A stretch of DNA of 64,000 nucleotides from Xylophilus sp042867185 (GCA_042867185.1 JBHZQV010000009.1:62001-126000), one strand, 5' to 3'. Shown: positions 27,232-36,040, counted from the first letter of the stretch. Numbers and translations: made by a program. Notes: generated from the letters alone by a model not told the origin.

Positions 27232-29370
27232 TCAGAAACGTTGGTTCAACGTCACCTCAAGCCGGCGCCGCTCCCCTACCAACCATTGGGTGGTGGTGTA
27301 GTAGGCCGTGGTGAAGAACAGTTTGTCGAAGACGTTGAAGCCGCGCAGACTGATGGTGGTGTCCGGCGTCGCTCGCCACTGGACGGCCAGATCCGTGGCG
27401 CTGTAGGCGGGCAGCACCAGTGTGTTGGCATTGTCGGCATAGCGTTTGCCGACAAAGCGCAGCCCACTCGATATCGACCAGTCAGGCGACGGTTTCCAGC
27501 TGGCCCACAGATTGGCAGCCTTTTGCGGAACATCGGTTGGGACATTGCCGTTGCGTGACACTGCCGTGCCACCGACCGATTCGGTGAAATCGTCGTACCG
27601 CGCACGGAGCAGTGCCAGGTTTGCGTCGATTCTGACGGTTTTGGCCAACGGCAGCGACAGCGTGCTTTCCACCCCGCGCGACGAACGCTCGCCTACCTGC
27701 AGGCGCAGTGCCGGGTTGGTGGTATCGCGTGTGAGCAGATTGTTCTTGGTGATGTGATAGGCGGCAAGTGTCCAGTCGCCGGTACTGTTCCAAAATGATT
27801 GCTTGATGCCCACTTCTGCCTGTTCGCCGGTCGACATTTTGAAGCTGCTGTCGGCCGGCGAGAGCATGAGCAGCCCGCTCACCGGATCGGCCGCTCGTGC
27901 GTACTGCGCATACACCGAAAGGTCGGGCAGCGGTTGATAGACGGTGCCGATGCGCCAGCCTGTGTTGGAAAAGCTCTGGTCGAATGCCTGCATCCCCGAG
28001 AGCAGATCATGGCGGGCAACGTTGGCATGGTCGAGGCGCACTCCGCCCACCACGGACCACCGTTCGGCCAGCTCGATTCGGTCTTCGCCGAACACGGCGT
28101 ATTGCTCGGACTTGTTGCGGTAGCGGGGAATGAAGGCAAACGGGCTGGAATAGAGGCCTGGAACCGGGCTGTAGGGATCGACCGGGCCCGAACTGCCGGT
28201 GTAGGTGTTGTTGGTATGGCGAAAGGCACTGCGGTTGATGTCGAAGCCGATCGAGAACTGGTTGGGCATGCCTGACAAGGCGCCTGAGAAACTCGCGTCG
28301 GTCGTGTTGCCGGTCTGCGTCTGGTCATGCGAAATTTCGGTGTTGTCGGAACGGTCGATCAAGCCGGTGGCATTGTTGTAGATGTACGTCTCCGCATTGC
28401 GCCAGTAGCGGTGGCTCTCGATGTTGTAGAGCTTGCTTCGCACCACCACTCGGCTGTTCGGCGACCACTGGGCAGACAGCTCCGTCCACCGATCCCTGAA
28501 TTCGATGCGGCTGTCGGCAACGTTGTAGTTCTTGTCTGCCAATACCGGTAACTGGCGACCGCCGATCAGGGGTGTGCCGAAGTAGCGCATCGGCTCCTGA
28601 CGGCCTTGCGAATGTGCAAGCTTCACCCGAAGATCCTTCGAGGCGGCCAGTTCCACCGCACCCGAAAAGCCCAGGTTGCGCGTGTCCCCCCGATCGACCC
28701 ATCCGTCCGAACGGTCGCCGCTCACATCCAGCCGGTACGAAAGTCGTTCGTCGATGGCGCCCCCACTGCCGAAGGCCAGCGCCTGCCGCCCGCGCGTACC
28801 GGCAGTGGCCTGCATTTCGCCGCGGATGGGACCTTGTGTCGGCTTCTTCGGAATCACGTTGACCACACCGCCGATGGCACCATCGCCGTAGATCACCGAT
28901 GCCGGACCGCGCAGGACCTCGATACGGTCGATGGCCCAGGTGTCGAACGGAAAACTCAGGCCCACCCCGCCGTACTGGCGGGTACCGTCGTAGAGCCGCA
29001 TCACCGAGGTCGTGTCGGTAAAGCCGCGCGCCGACAGCGAACTGCCACTGTTGCCGGGATGGGCCAGACTGGTCATGCCCGCGGACCGCGTGATGGCGGA
29101 TACCAGCGATGCATCGCCGCGCTCCTCGATTTGTTCGCGGGTGATGACATCCACGCTGGCCGGCGTCTGCATCGGTGTCAGATCGAGGTAGGAACCCGTG
29201 GCAGCAGGCCGGTCCAGCTTCGGCGCATCGGAATCCCTGACGGTGATGGTGGACAGCGTCGAAGCCGGTTGGGCTGGAACGGGGGGTGCCATCACCAGCG
29301 GTGCCAGAAGGACGGCATCGCGGGCCAGCCTGTGCAGTGCGCTCGGGCGTTGAATGGTGCGGTTTTTCAT
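27232..29370 (-). CDS. TonB-dependent siderophore receptor
   Basis: A 712-aa outer-membrane receptor. A signal peptide (to about PAQPAS) precedes a TonB-box-like STITVRD, a plug domain with MQTPASVDVITREQI and DRIEVLRGPASVIYGDGAIGG, and a 22-strand barrel ending in the terminal Phe needed for BAM insertion. FecA/FhuA-type receptors import ferric siderophores. It is the last gene of a lower-GC cassette with PepSY and DUF2946 proteins, 63 bp after the PepSY gene. No Fur box was recognised nearby. The specific ligand is unknown. Confidence 0.92.
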   Translation of the reverse strand: MKNRTIQRPSALHRLARDAVLLAPLVMAPPVPAQPASTLSTITVRDSDAPKLDRPAATGSYLDLTPMQTPASVDVITREQIEERGDASLVSAITRSAGMTSLAHPGNSGSSLSARGFTDTTSVMRLYDGTRQYGGVGLSFPFDTWAIDRIEVLRGPASVIYGDGAIGGVVNVIPKKPTQGPIRGEMQATAGTRGRQALAFGSGGAIDERLSYRLDVSGDRSDGWVDRGDTRNLGFSGAVELAASKDLRVKLAHSQGRQEPMRYFGTPLIGGRQLPVLADKNYNVADSRIEFRDRWTELSAQWSPNSRVVVRSKLYNIESHRYWRNAETYIYNNATGLIDRSDNTEISHDQTQTGNTTDASFSGALSGMPNQFSIGFDINRSAFRHTNNTYTGSSGPVDPYSPVPGLYSSPFAFIPRYRNKSEQYAVFGEDRIELAERWSVVGGVRLDHANVARHDLLSGMQAFDQSFSNTGWRIGTVYQPLPDLSVYAQYARAADPVSGLLMLSPADSSFKMSTGEQAEVGIKQSFWNSTGDWTLAAYHITKNNLLTRDTTNPALRLQVGERSSRGVESTLSLPLAKTVRIDANLALLRARYDDFTESVGGTAVSRNGNVPTDVPQKAANLWASWKPSPDWSISSGLRFVGKRYADNANTLVLPAYSATDLAVQWRATPDTTISLRGFNVFDKLFFTTAYYTTTQWLVGERRRLEVTLNQRF

Positions 29371-29433
29371 GGGTCGCGTTTTCTACATTGATGGATTCGA
29401 TGGGGGCACGGTGATCGAGCGGATCCCGCCGCC

Positions 29434-30825
29434 TCATTCCGACGCATTTCGAAGGGCCCGCGTGCGGGCGATGACGAACCTGTCGATCACCGCCATGAGC
29501 ACCAGCGAGGCGCCGACGAGCGGAAACGCGATGCCGCCCGCCGCTAGCAGCACGAGCACGGTCCGCAATGCCCGCGGGTCATGGGGCAGCGGTGGCACGC
29601 CGATGCCACCGGTCGGTCGGCGTTTCCACCACATGGCCGCTGCACTTACGCAGAGCAGGACGATGGCCAGGCAGGCGGCCACCAGCACCGCCTGGTTGGG
29701 CACCCCGAACTCCTGCCCCAGATGCACATTGATGCCCCATTCGAGCCAACGACCCACAGTGCCGTAGTCCGCGTAGCGCATGTCGACCAGCACCTGCCCG
29801 CTGTATCGGTCGAGGTGGACCACGCGCTGCAGCGCGAGGTCTGGCGGGTAGACCGATCCGGTGTAGACCCCGGTCGGCCCCTGTGGCAGGGTGACGGTGA
29901 AACCGGGCGCGAGCCCCAGGTTGCGAAACACGGCGAGGGCAGCGCCGAGCCCGATCCCGTCCGCCATGTCCTGCGCTCCATCCACTGCACCGGACGCGCT
30001 CTCATGCCCCTCGTGCCCCGTGGGCACCGGGGTCATCGACATCGGCATGCGGGCCTGCTCCAGCGACCAGGCCGTGGGACCACTGGCCCGCAAGCGTTGG
30101 GCTGACATCGGCACCTGGACCCGCACGCCAGCCGGATACCCGAAGTTGCGGCCATTGGCCCATTGGTTGACCTGCGCACCCCAGAAGACCGACCACGGCA
30201 TGCCGGTCAGTGCCAGGAAGGCCAGCGCTGATCCGGCCAGCACACCCGTCACCGCATGGAGGTCGCGCCAGAAGACCCTTTGCGAGGGCCGGCCGCGCAG
30301 CGACAGCGCGCCGCCCTTGCGCCCGCGTGGCCACCAGAGGTAAAGCCCGGACACCACCAGCAAGACAGACCATCCCGCGGCAACTTCCACGATGCCGCGG
30401 GCGACCGTCCCGAAATACTTCAGACTGTGCAGCTTGCGAATGGTCCCGGCGACGCTGCCTCCCTCCGGCAGTGTTCCGAGCACCCGCGAATCGTAGGGGT
30501 CGACGAAGACCGACAGTCGCGTGCCGTCTGCGGATTGAACCAACACTTCGGCGCTGTCGGTGGGTGTGGCGGGTGGCGTGTATTTGCGCAAGGCTCCAGG
30601 ATGGGCCGTGAGGGCTGCGGAGGCCAGCGCGCCGTCGGCGCGCAGCGTCCCCCTGGCGGCAACCGACTTCAGTTCATGGTGAAAATAACCATCGATCGGC
30701 GCCTTGAAAACATACAGCCCGCCGGTCACGGCCAGCCATGCCAGCACCGGCAGCACCAGCAATCCGGCGTAGAAATGCCACCGCCATACGGCGCGGTACA
30801 AGTCGTTTTGGTAAGGCCTGCCCAT
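29434..30825 (-). CDS. PepSY-associated transmembrane protein (FpvG/PiuB-like)
   Basis: A 463-aa inner-membrane protein with four main helices: near residues 15-36, 140-165, 195-215 and 380-402, plus C-terminal helices to about 455. The start YRAVWRWHFYAGLLVLPVL and the histidines H17 and RDLHAVTG are typical of the PepSY_TM family, whose members reduce or release iron from siderophores at the inner membrane. A HEGHES segment in the periplasmic loop could bind metal. The ATG overlaps the stop of the upstream 117-aa gene (TGATG). Confidence 0.88.
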   Translation of the reverse strand: MGRPYQNDLYRAVWRWHFYAGLLVLPVLAWLAVTGGLYVFKAPIDGYFHHELKSVAARGTLRADGALASAALTAHPGALRKYTPPATPTDSAEVLVQSADGTRLSVFVDPYDSRVLGTLPEGGSVAGTIRKLHSLKYFGTVARGIVEVAAGWSVLLVVSGLYLWWPRGRKGGALSLRGRPSQRVFWRDLHAVTGVLAGSALAFLALTGMPWSVFWGAQVNQWANGRNFGYPAGVRVQVPMSAQRLRASGPTAWSLEQARMPMSMTPVPTGHEGHESASGAVDGAQDMADGIGLGAALAVFRNLGLAPGFTVTLPQGPTGVYTGSVYPPDLALQRVVHLDRYSGQVLVDMRYADYGTVGRWLEWGINVHLGQEFGVPNQAVLVAACLAIVLLCVSAAAMWWKRRPTGGIGVPPLPHDPRALRTVLVLLAAGGIAFPLVGASLVLMAVIDRFVIARTRALRNASE

Positions 30826-31178
30826 CAGAACCTCACATCGAGGCTGGCGTGCACCCCGCGGCCGTCAGCAGGCGAGTACCCCGATGAGCCGCTGTCGTAG
30901 CCGGCATAGACGTACCTGCGATCGGCCCGGCTGGAGCCGGCTCTCTGGTTCGGGAGCACGTCGGCGCCCGACATCTCGACCGAGCTGAATGCGCTGCTCA
31001 CCGTGCCGAGCATCAGCGTCGAATCGCCGGGTGCGCCGTTCGTTGCTCGGGCGGGCGCCGTTCGGGTAGAGGACTGCGAGGGCTGGGCCAGGGCCGGCAG
31101 CACCGCGCCGGAGAAAGGGAGCGCTGCCACTGCAGGTGCACGCACACGGATGGAGGTACGTAGAGGGGTAGAAAACAT
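30825..31178 (-). CDS. Small exported protein of the iron-uptake cassette, 117 aa
   Basis: No family is recognised. The N-terminus is a signal peptide ending LPALAQ. The mature part is Ser/Ala-rich and contains YVYAGYDSGSSGYSP, and it ends with SLDVRF, an aromatic end like that of outer-membrane proteins, although the chain is too short to form a barrel. Translational overlap with the PepSY gene supports co-expression and a role in the same metal-uptake system. Confidence 0.6.
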   Translation of the reverse strand: MFSTPLRTSIRVRAPAVAALPFSGAVLPALAQPSQSSTRTAPARATNGAPGDSTLMLGTVSSAFSSVEMSGADVLPNQRAGSSRADRRYVYAGYDSGSSGYSPADGRGVHASLDVRF

Positions 31179-31348
31179 AGAAAGACCAAGAGAAAAAGCG
31201 CGCCGTGGATGCGTCCGCGGGCGGGCGAACGCAGCGAGGCCGGACCTGCGAGCGGCCGCCGAATACCGGCCCCGCCAGCCGCAGGGAAAAGATGCGTGCA
31301 CGCGAAGCCGGCTGCGAACAGGCAGCCGTCAGGCGGGGTGCAGGAAGG

Positions 31349-31708
31349 TCAGAAGTGGGCCGGCGGCCCGCGCGCCGGCAAGGGCGCAGCGGTCAAGGCA
31401 GCGATATGGGCTGCCGGAATCGACCGGGCAGCGTAGGCCAGCGGCTGGGCCGTACGCACCCACGTGGACACCGCCGGCGGAGGCGGTGCGCCCCCAGGGG
31501 CACAGAGCGGGCATTTCATCGCCGCCACGTTCGCGGATGGCTCGCCGTTGTCGGCCTTGACCATCAGCTTGACCATGCCCGAACCCGAGCAGATCATCTC
31601 GAAATGCTGCGGCGCCAGCAACGCAGAGGCGATGGCAGCGCCCACATACAGCGCAAACCACACCAGAACGAGTCGGGTCAGGTGTCGGGTTCTACGCAGG
31701 GCCTGCAT
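31349..31708 (-). CDS. DUF2946-family protein
   Basis: A 119-aa protein with one N-terminal membrane helix (about residues 12-31), then a CSGSGMVKLMV segment and the MKCPLC motif, characteristic of DUF2946. The family is often encoded beside TonB receptors and copper or iron genes and may bind metal through the Cys pair. It is the first gene of the cassette. 170 bp with no clear gene separate it from the 117-aa protein. Confidence 0.78.
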   Translation of the reverse strand: MQALRRTRHLTRLVLVWFALYVGAAIASALLAPQHFEMICSGSGMVKLMVKADNGEPSANVAAMKCPLCAPGGAPPPPAVSTWVRTAQPLAYAARSIPAAHIAALTAAPLPARGPPAHF

Positions 31709-31765
31709 GCCCGATTATGGCCCGGGGGGTGGCCGGGACATGCCCACCGACATGACCGCCCCCGC

Positions 31766-34201
31766 CTACAACCCGCCCAGCGCCCGCAGCACGTTCTCCG
31801 GCGTGGCCGGCGCCTCCAGCCGCACCGGGCCGTCGCCGGGCCGGGCGGCGGCCACCGCGTTGCGCAGGGCCTCGTACACGCTGATCGCCAGCATGAAGGG
31901 CGGCTCGCCGACGGCCTTGCTGCCGAAGACGTTGTCCTCGCGGTTCGGCTCGTGCCACAGCTCGACCTGGAAGTGCGCCGGGATGTCGCCGGTCGCCGGG
32001 ATCTTGTAGGTGCTGGGGGCGTGGGTGGTGAGCAGGCCCTGGTCGTTCCAGACCAGCTGCTCGGTGGTGAGCCAGCCCATGCCCTGGACGAAGCCGCCCT
32101 CGATCTGGCCGATGTCGAGGGCCGGGTTGATGCTGCGGCCCACGTCGTGGAGGATGTCGACCCGCAGCACGCGGCTTTCGCCGGTCAGGGTGTCGATCGC
32201 CACCTCGGTCGCCGCCGCGCCGTAGGCGAAGTAGTAGAACGGCCGGCCGGTGAGCGTCGTCTTGTCGTAGTGGATCTTGGGCGTGCGGTAGAAGCCGTCG
32301 CTCCACAGCTGGATGCGGTTGGCGTACGCCATGCCGACCACCTCGTCGAAGCGGCGGGTGGTGGTGGGCGAGACCACCTCGCCATCGGCGAACGAGATCT
32401 CGCCGGCGCCGCAGCCGTCGAGGCCGCAGACGAAGCTGGCGATGTTGTCGCGCACGTTGCGCGCCGCGTACTGGGCGGCGCGGCCGTTCAGGTCGGTGCC
32501 GCTGCTGGCGGCGGTGGCGCTGGCGTTGGGCACCTTGCCGGTGTCGGCGGCGGTCACCAGCACCCGGGCGAAGGGCACGCCCAGCTCGTCGGCCACGATC
32601 TGCGCCACCTTGGTGTTGAGGCCCTGGCCCATCTCGGTGCCGCCGTGGTTCACCTGCACGCTGCCGTCGGTATACACATGCACCAGCGCGCCGGCCTGGT
32701 TGAACAGGGTGGCGGTGAAAGAGATGCCGAACTTCACCGGCGTGATCGCCAGCCCGCGCTTCAACGCCGGCTGGGCCGCATTCCAGATGGAAATGGCCTC
32801 TTGTCGGCGCCGGTAGCCGGCATCGTGCTCTAGTTTCGATAGCAAGGGCTGGAGGATGTTGTCCTCGACCTGCATCTGGTAGTGGGTGACGTTGCGCTCG
32901 GCGGTGCCGTAGAGGTTGCGGTAGCGCACGTCCAGCGCGTCCAGCCCCAGGTGCCGGGCGATGTCGCCCAGGATCGCCTCGATCACGATCACCCCCTGCG
33001 GGCCGCCGAAGCCGCGGAAGGCGGTGTGGCTCTGGGTGTTCGTCTTGCAGCGGTAGCTGCGGATGGTGACGTCCGACAGGTAGTAGCCGTTGTCGGCATG
33101 GAAGACGGCGCGGTCGGCCACCGGGCCCGACAGGTCGGCGGAGAAGCCGCAGTTCACCAGCATCGTCAAATCCAGCGCGGTGATGCGGCCGGTGGCGTCG
33201 AAGCCCACGTCCCAGTCGTAGGCGAACGGGTGGCGCTTGCCGGTGACCAGGAAATCGTCGTCCCGGTCCAGCCGCAGCTTGACCGGGTGGCCGGTCTTCT
33301 TCGCCGCCAGCGCGGCCCAGACGGCCAGGTGCCCGGCCTGCGTCTCCTTGCCGCCGAAGCCGCCGCCCAGGCGCCGGCATTCGACCCGCACCGCATGGTT
33401 GTCGACGCCCAGCGCATGCGCCACCCAGTGCTGCACCTCGCCCGGGTGCTGGGTGCTGGAGTGGATCCACCACTGGTTCTGCTCCAGCGGCAGGGCGTAG
33501 GCCACCTGGCCCTCCAGGTAGAAGTGCTCCTGGCCGCCGACCTCCAGCGTGCCCTGCAGCCGGTGGGCGGCCCGCGGCATCGTGCCGGCCGAATCGCCGC
33601 GCTGCACCGTCACCGGCGGCAGCACGTAGCTCTGCGCGGCGTGGGCGGTACGCGGGTCCAGCACCGCCGGCAAGGGCTCGATGTCGAGCACCACCGCGCG
33701 GGCGGCGCGGCGGGCCTGCATCACCGTGTCGGCCACCACCAGGCCGACCACCTGGCCGATGTGCTGCACCGTGCCGAAGGCGAAGACCGGCTCGTCGTGG
33801 CCGAAGGCGGCCAGCAGCTTGTCGCCGGGAATGTCGTCGGCCAGCAGCACCTCGCGCACGCCGGGCATGGCCAGCGCCGCCGCAGTGTCGATGCCGCGCA
33901 GCCGGCCGTGGGCGACGGTCGAGAGGATCGGCGCGGCCTGCAGGGTGCCGCGCACCTCGGGGATGTCGTCGACGTAGGTGGCGCCGCCGGCCACCTGGGC
34001 GCGGGCGCTTTCGTGGGGCTGGGAGCGGCCCTGGGCGCGGGTGGGCGGTGCGGTGGTGTGGGGCAGGGCGCCGGGAGCGTGCGGCTGGGCGGCATCGACC
34101 GTGGCGGCCTGCGCGTCGGCCGCGGCCACGCGCGGGTCGTCGCCGGCATCGCGGCTGACCGGGATCGGCGGGGCGCCGTGGGAGTCGCGGGCGTTCATCA
34201 T
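31766..34201 (-). CDS. xdhB: Xanthine dehydrogenase, molybdenum-binding subunit
   Basis: An 811-aa cytoplasmic subunit that holds the molybdopterin site and oxidises hypoxanthine/xanthine to urate. Seen are an Ala/Pro-rich 65-residue N-terminal extension, the aldehyde-oxidase hammerhead domain (QVAGGATYVDDIPEV), GGGFGGKET, FRGFGGPQG, HGGTEMGQGLNTK and the catalytic Glu in KAVGE766PP. The start is ATG at 34201, overlapping the xdhA stop. No xdhC follows; a foreign cassette begins within 60 bp of the stop. The repeat at 32805-32843 encodes LSKLEHDAGYRR at a conserved helix. Confidence 0.95.
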   Translation of the reverse strand: MMNARDSHGAPPIPVSRDAGDDPRVAAADAQAATVDAAQPHAPGALPHTTAPPTRAQGRSQPHESARAQVAGGATYVDDIPEVRGTLQAAPILSTVAHGRLRGIDTAAALAMPGVREVLLADDIPGDKLLAAFGHDEPVFAFGTVQHIGQVVGLVVADTVMQARRAARAVVLDIEPLPAVLDPRTAHAAQSYVLPPVTVQRGDSAGTMPRAAHRLQGTLEVGGQEHFYLEGQVAYALPLEQNQWWIHSSTQHPGEVQHWVAHALGVDNHAVRVECRRLGGGFGGKETQAGHLAVWAALAAKKTGHPVKLRLDRDDDFLVTGKRHPFAYDWDVGFDATGRITALDLTMLVNCGFSADLSGPVADRAVFHADNGYYLSDVTIRSYRCKTNTQSHTAFRGFGGPQGVIVIEAILGDIARHLGLDALDVRYRNLYGTAERNVTHYQMQVEDNILQPLLSKLEHDAGYRRRQEAISIWNAAQPALKRGLAITPVKFGISFTATLFNQAGALVHVYTDGSVQVNHGGTEMGQGLNTKVAQIVADELGVPFARVLVTAADTGKVPNASATAASSGTDLNGRAAQYAARNVRDNIASFVCGLDGCGAGEISFADGEVVSPTTTRRFDEVVGMAYANRIQLWSDGFYRTPKIHYDKTTLTGRPFYYFAYGAAATEVAIDTLTGESRVLRVDILHDVGRSINPALDIGQIEGGFVQGMGWLTTEQLVWNDQGLLTTHAPSTYKIPATGDIPAHFQVELWHEPNREDNVFGSKAVGEPPFMLAISVYEALRNAVAAARPGDGPVRLEAPATPENVLRALGGL
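32805..32843 (-). repeat. GCTAT palindromic repeat, copy C (within xdhB)
   Basis: The minus strand reads GCTATCGAAACTAGAGC, a 5-nt spacer, then GCCGGCTACCGGCGCCG. It closely matches copies D and G over about 39 nt, in frame inside xdhB. Confidence 0.75.
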
Positions 34202-35835
34202 CGGATCACCTCCAGCGCCAGCGCCAGCGATTCGAGGCGCACGTCCGTCTGGCCCTGGCTCTCGCGCCAGCAGCGCTGCATCAGGTTGGCGAGCAGCGCC
34301 CGGCGGTAGTCGCCGGAGGCGCGCATGTCGGAGATCGGCTGGAACTCGGCCTGCAGCGCGGCGCCGGCGGCCTGCGCGGCCTGTTCGGTCCACGGGCGGC
34401 CGACCAGGGCGGCCTCGGCCTGGCGGGCCCGGGCGGGGACCGCCGCGACGCCGCCGGCGCCGATGGAGGCATGGCGGACGGTGCCGTCGGCGTCGAGCAC
34501 CAGACGGATCGCGAGACACACGGCCGAGATGTCGTCGTCCTGCCGTTTGCTGATCTTGAAAAGGTACACCCCCCCCAGGCTGCCCCGCTCCGCGCGGTCC
34601 GCCAACCCCCTCGGGGGGCGGCCCTGGAGGACCGGCGGAGCCGGATCCTCGGGGCCCTGAGGCACGGCGGCGCCGCTGCGCGACGCGCCGGCTGGGCGCT
34701 CGTCGTCAGGCGCGGGGACGTCGATGTAGGCGACGATCTCGTCGGGCGCGATGACGTTCTGCCGGTAGCCGGTGTAGAGGTCTTCCAGCGGCAGGCTGCG
34801 TTCGCCGCGCACGCTGGCCAGCACCACCTGCGCGCCGAGGGCGATCAGCAGCGGCATCGAGTCGCCGATCGGCGAGCCGTTGGCGACGTTGCCGCCCAGG
34901 GTGCCGGCGTTGCGCACCGGCAGGCCGGCGAAGCGGGCGGCGAAGGGCGCGACGGCCGGGCGGTCGGCCGACAGGGCGGCGTAGGCCTCATGCAGCGTCG
35001 CGGCGGCGCCGATGCGCAGGGCGCCGTCGGCGGCGCGCACGATGCGCCGCAGCTCGGCGGCGCGGGTGGTGTCGATCACCTGGGCGAACCTGCGGTGCTG
35101 CTTGGTCACCCACAGGCCGACGTCGGTGCAGCCGGCGACCAGCTGGGCCTGCGGCCGGGCGGCGCGGGCCGCGAGCAGGGCGGCGAGGGTGGTGGGGGCG
35201 AGGTAGGCCGCGCCCTGCACCGGTTCATCGGCCGAATCGGTCTCCGGCCCGCGCCGGACGCCGGCCATTTGCTCCAGTTTCGATAGCACGGCGTCACGGT
35301 CGAGCACCACCGGCGGCAGCGTGGCCATCCGCTCGGCCGCCTCCAGGATCGGCCGGTAGCCGGTGCAGCGGCAGAGGTTGCCCGACAGGTCCTCCTGCGC
35401 TACCGCCCGGGTGATGGCCTGGCCCTGGCAGACCCGGTTCTGGTACATCCCGAACATGCTCATCACGAAGCCCGGGGTGCAGAAGCCGCACTGCGATCCG
35501 TGGCACTGCACCAGTGCCTCCTGCACCGGGTGCAGGGTGCCGTCGGGCTCGGCGAGGTCTTCCACCGTCCAGAGCGCCATGCCGTCGACCGAATGCGCCA
35601 GCTTGATGCAGCTGTTGACCGCCCGCAGCACCAGTGACGCGGTGCCGTCGTCGCCCAGCCGGCGCTCGCCCACCACCACCGTGCAGGCGCCGCAATCGCC
35701 CTCGCCGCAGCCTTCCTTGGTGCCGGTGCAGTGCAGGTCCTCGCGCAGCAGGTCGAGCAAGGTGCGGTCGGGTGGCACATCGGCCAGCGTCACGGTCTTG
35801 CCGCGTCGGAGGAAGCGCAGGGAGTGGGAGTGCAT
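34198..35835 (-). CDS. xdhA: Xanthine dehydrogenase, FeS/FAD subunit, with in-frame insertion
   Basis: A 545-aa subunit carrying electrons from the molybdenum site to NAD. It has a plant-type [2Fe-2S] domain (CTGTKEGCGEGDCGACTV), a second cluster domain (QCGFCTPGF, LCRCTGYRP) and an FAD domain (LPVRNAGTLGGNVANGSPIGD). Between IDVPAP (to residue 376) and YLFKISKRQDDDIS (from 424) there is a Pro/Gly/Arg-rich stretch of about 46 residues not expected in the family. It is encoded by strongly palindromic GC-rich DNA. Start 35835 or 35844; neither has a good ribosome site. Confidence 0.93.
   Translation of the reverse strand: MHSHSLRFLRRGKTVTLADVPPDRTLLDLLREDLHCTGTKEGCGEGDCGACTVVVGERRLGDDGTASLVLRAVNSCIKLAHSVDGMALWTVEDLAEPDGTLHPVQEALVQCHGSQCGFCTPGFVMSMFGMYQNRVCQGQAITRAVAQEDLSGNLCRCTGYRPILEAAERMATLPPVVLDRDAVLSKLEQMAGVRRGPETDSADEPVQGAAYLAPTTLAALLAARAARPQAQLVAGCTDVGLWVTKQHRRFAQVIDTTRAAELRRIVRAADGALRIGAAATLHEAYAALSADRPAVAPFAARFAGLPVRNAGTLGGNVANGSPIGDSMPLLIALGAQVVLASVRGERSLPLEDLYTGYRQNVIAPDEIVAYIDVPAPDDERPAGASRSGAAVPQGPEDPAPPVLQGRPPRGLADRAERGSLGGVYLFKISKRQDDDISAVCLAIRLVLDADGTVRHASIGAGGVAAVPARARQAEAALVGRPWTEQAAQAAGAALQAEFQPISDMRASGDYRRALLANLMQRCWRESQGQTDVRLESLALALEVIR
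34570..34707 (-). repeat. Palindromic GC-rich insertion within xdhA
   Basis: About 138 bp, in frame, with a run of 8 C at 34569-34576, a CCCCC-TC-GGGGGG hairpin near 34606 and a CCGGCGGAGCCGG dyad near 34632. It looks like intergenic palindromic repeat DNA of Comamonadaceae rather than FAD-domain coding sequence. The family match is from memory. Confidence 0.55.
35260..35287 (-). repeat. GCTAT palindromic repeat, copy D (within xdhA)
   Basis: The minus strand reads GCTATCGAAACTGGAGC, 5-nt spacer AAATG, then GCCGGCGTCCGGCGCG. It differs from xdhB copy C at one core position and encodes LSKLEQMAGVRR in the linker between the FeS and FAD domains. Confidence 0.75.
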
Positions 35836-35920
35836 GGGGTGCATCGTAGGGGCGGTGCGGTACCGCAGCAAAAAGGGGGCCAGCGTGGAGGTTAGGCGAC
35901 TGTGGACAGCGGCGCATAAG

Positions 35921-35935
35921 CCCTGTCGTATAGGG
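35921..35935. promoter_or_regulatory. Palindromic candidate operator upstream of xdhA
   Basis: CCCTGTCGTATAGGG is an 11-of-15 dyad about 86 bp before xdhA. A TATACG on the minus strand within it could be a -10. It is a plausible regulator site for the xdh promoter. Confidence 0.4.
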
Positions 35936-36013
35936 CGTATGGCTTCGCGCAAACGGTTGGCTTTCGACTGGGTACCTGTATGAGCCGGACCCTTCACCGA
36001 AGATCCGCGCCCC

Positions 36014-36040
36014 TTGACAACCGGGCGAACGGGTTATGAT
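36014..36040 (+). promoter_or_regulatory. Promoter of the MazEF-like pair
   Basis: TTGACA (36014-36019) and TATGAT (36035-36040) are close to consensus but spaced 15 bp, shorter than the usual 17, which often marks a tightly regulated promoter. Confidence 0.55.
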
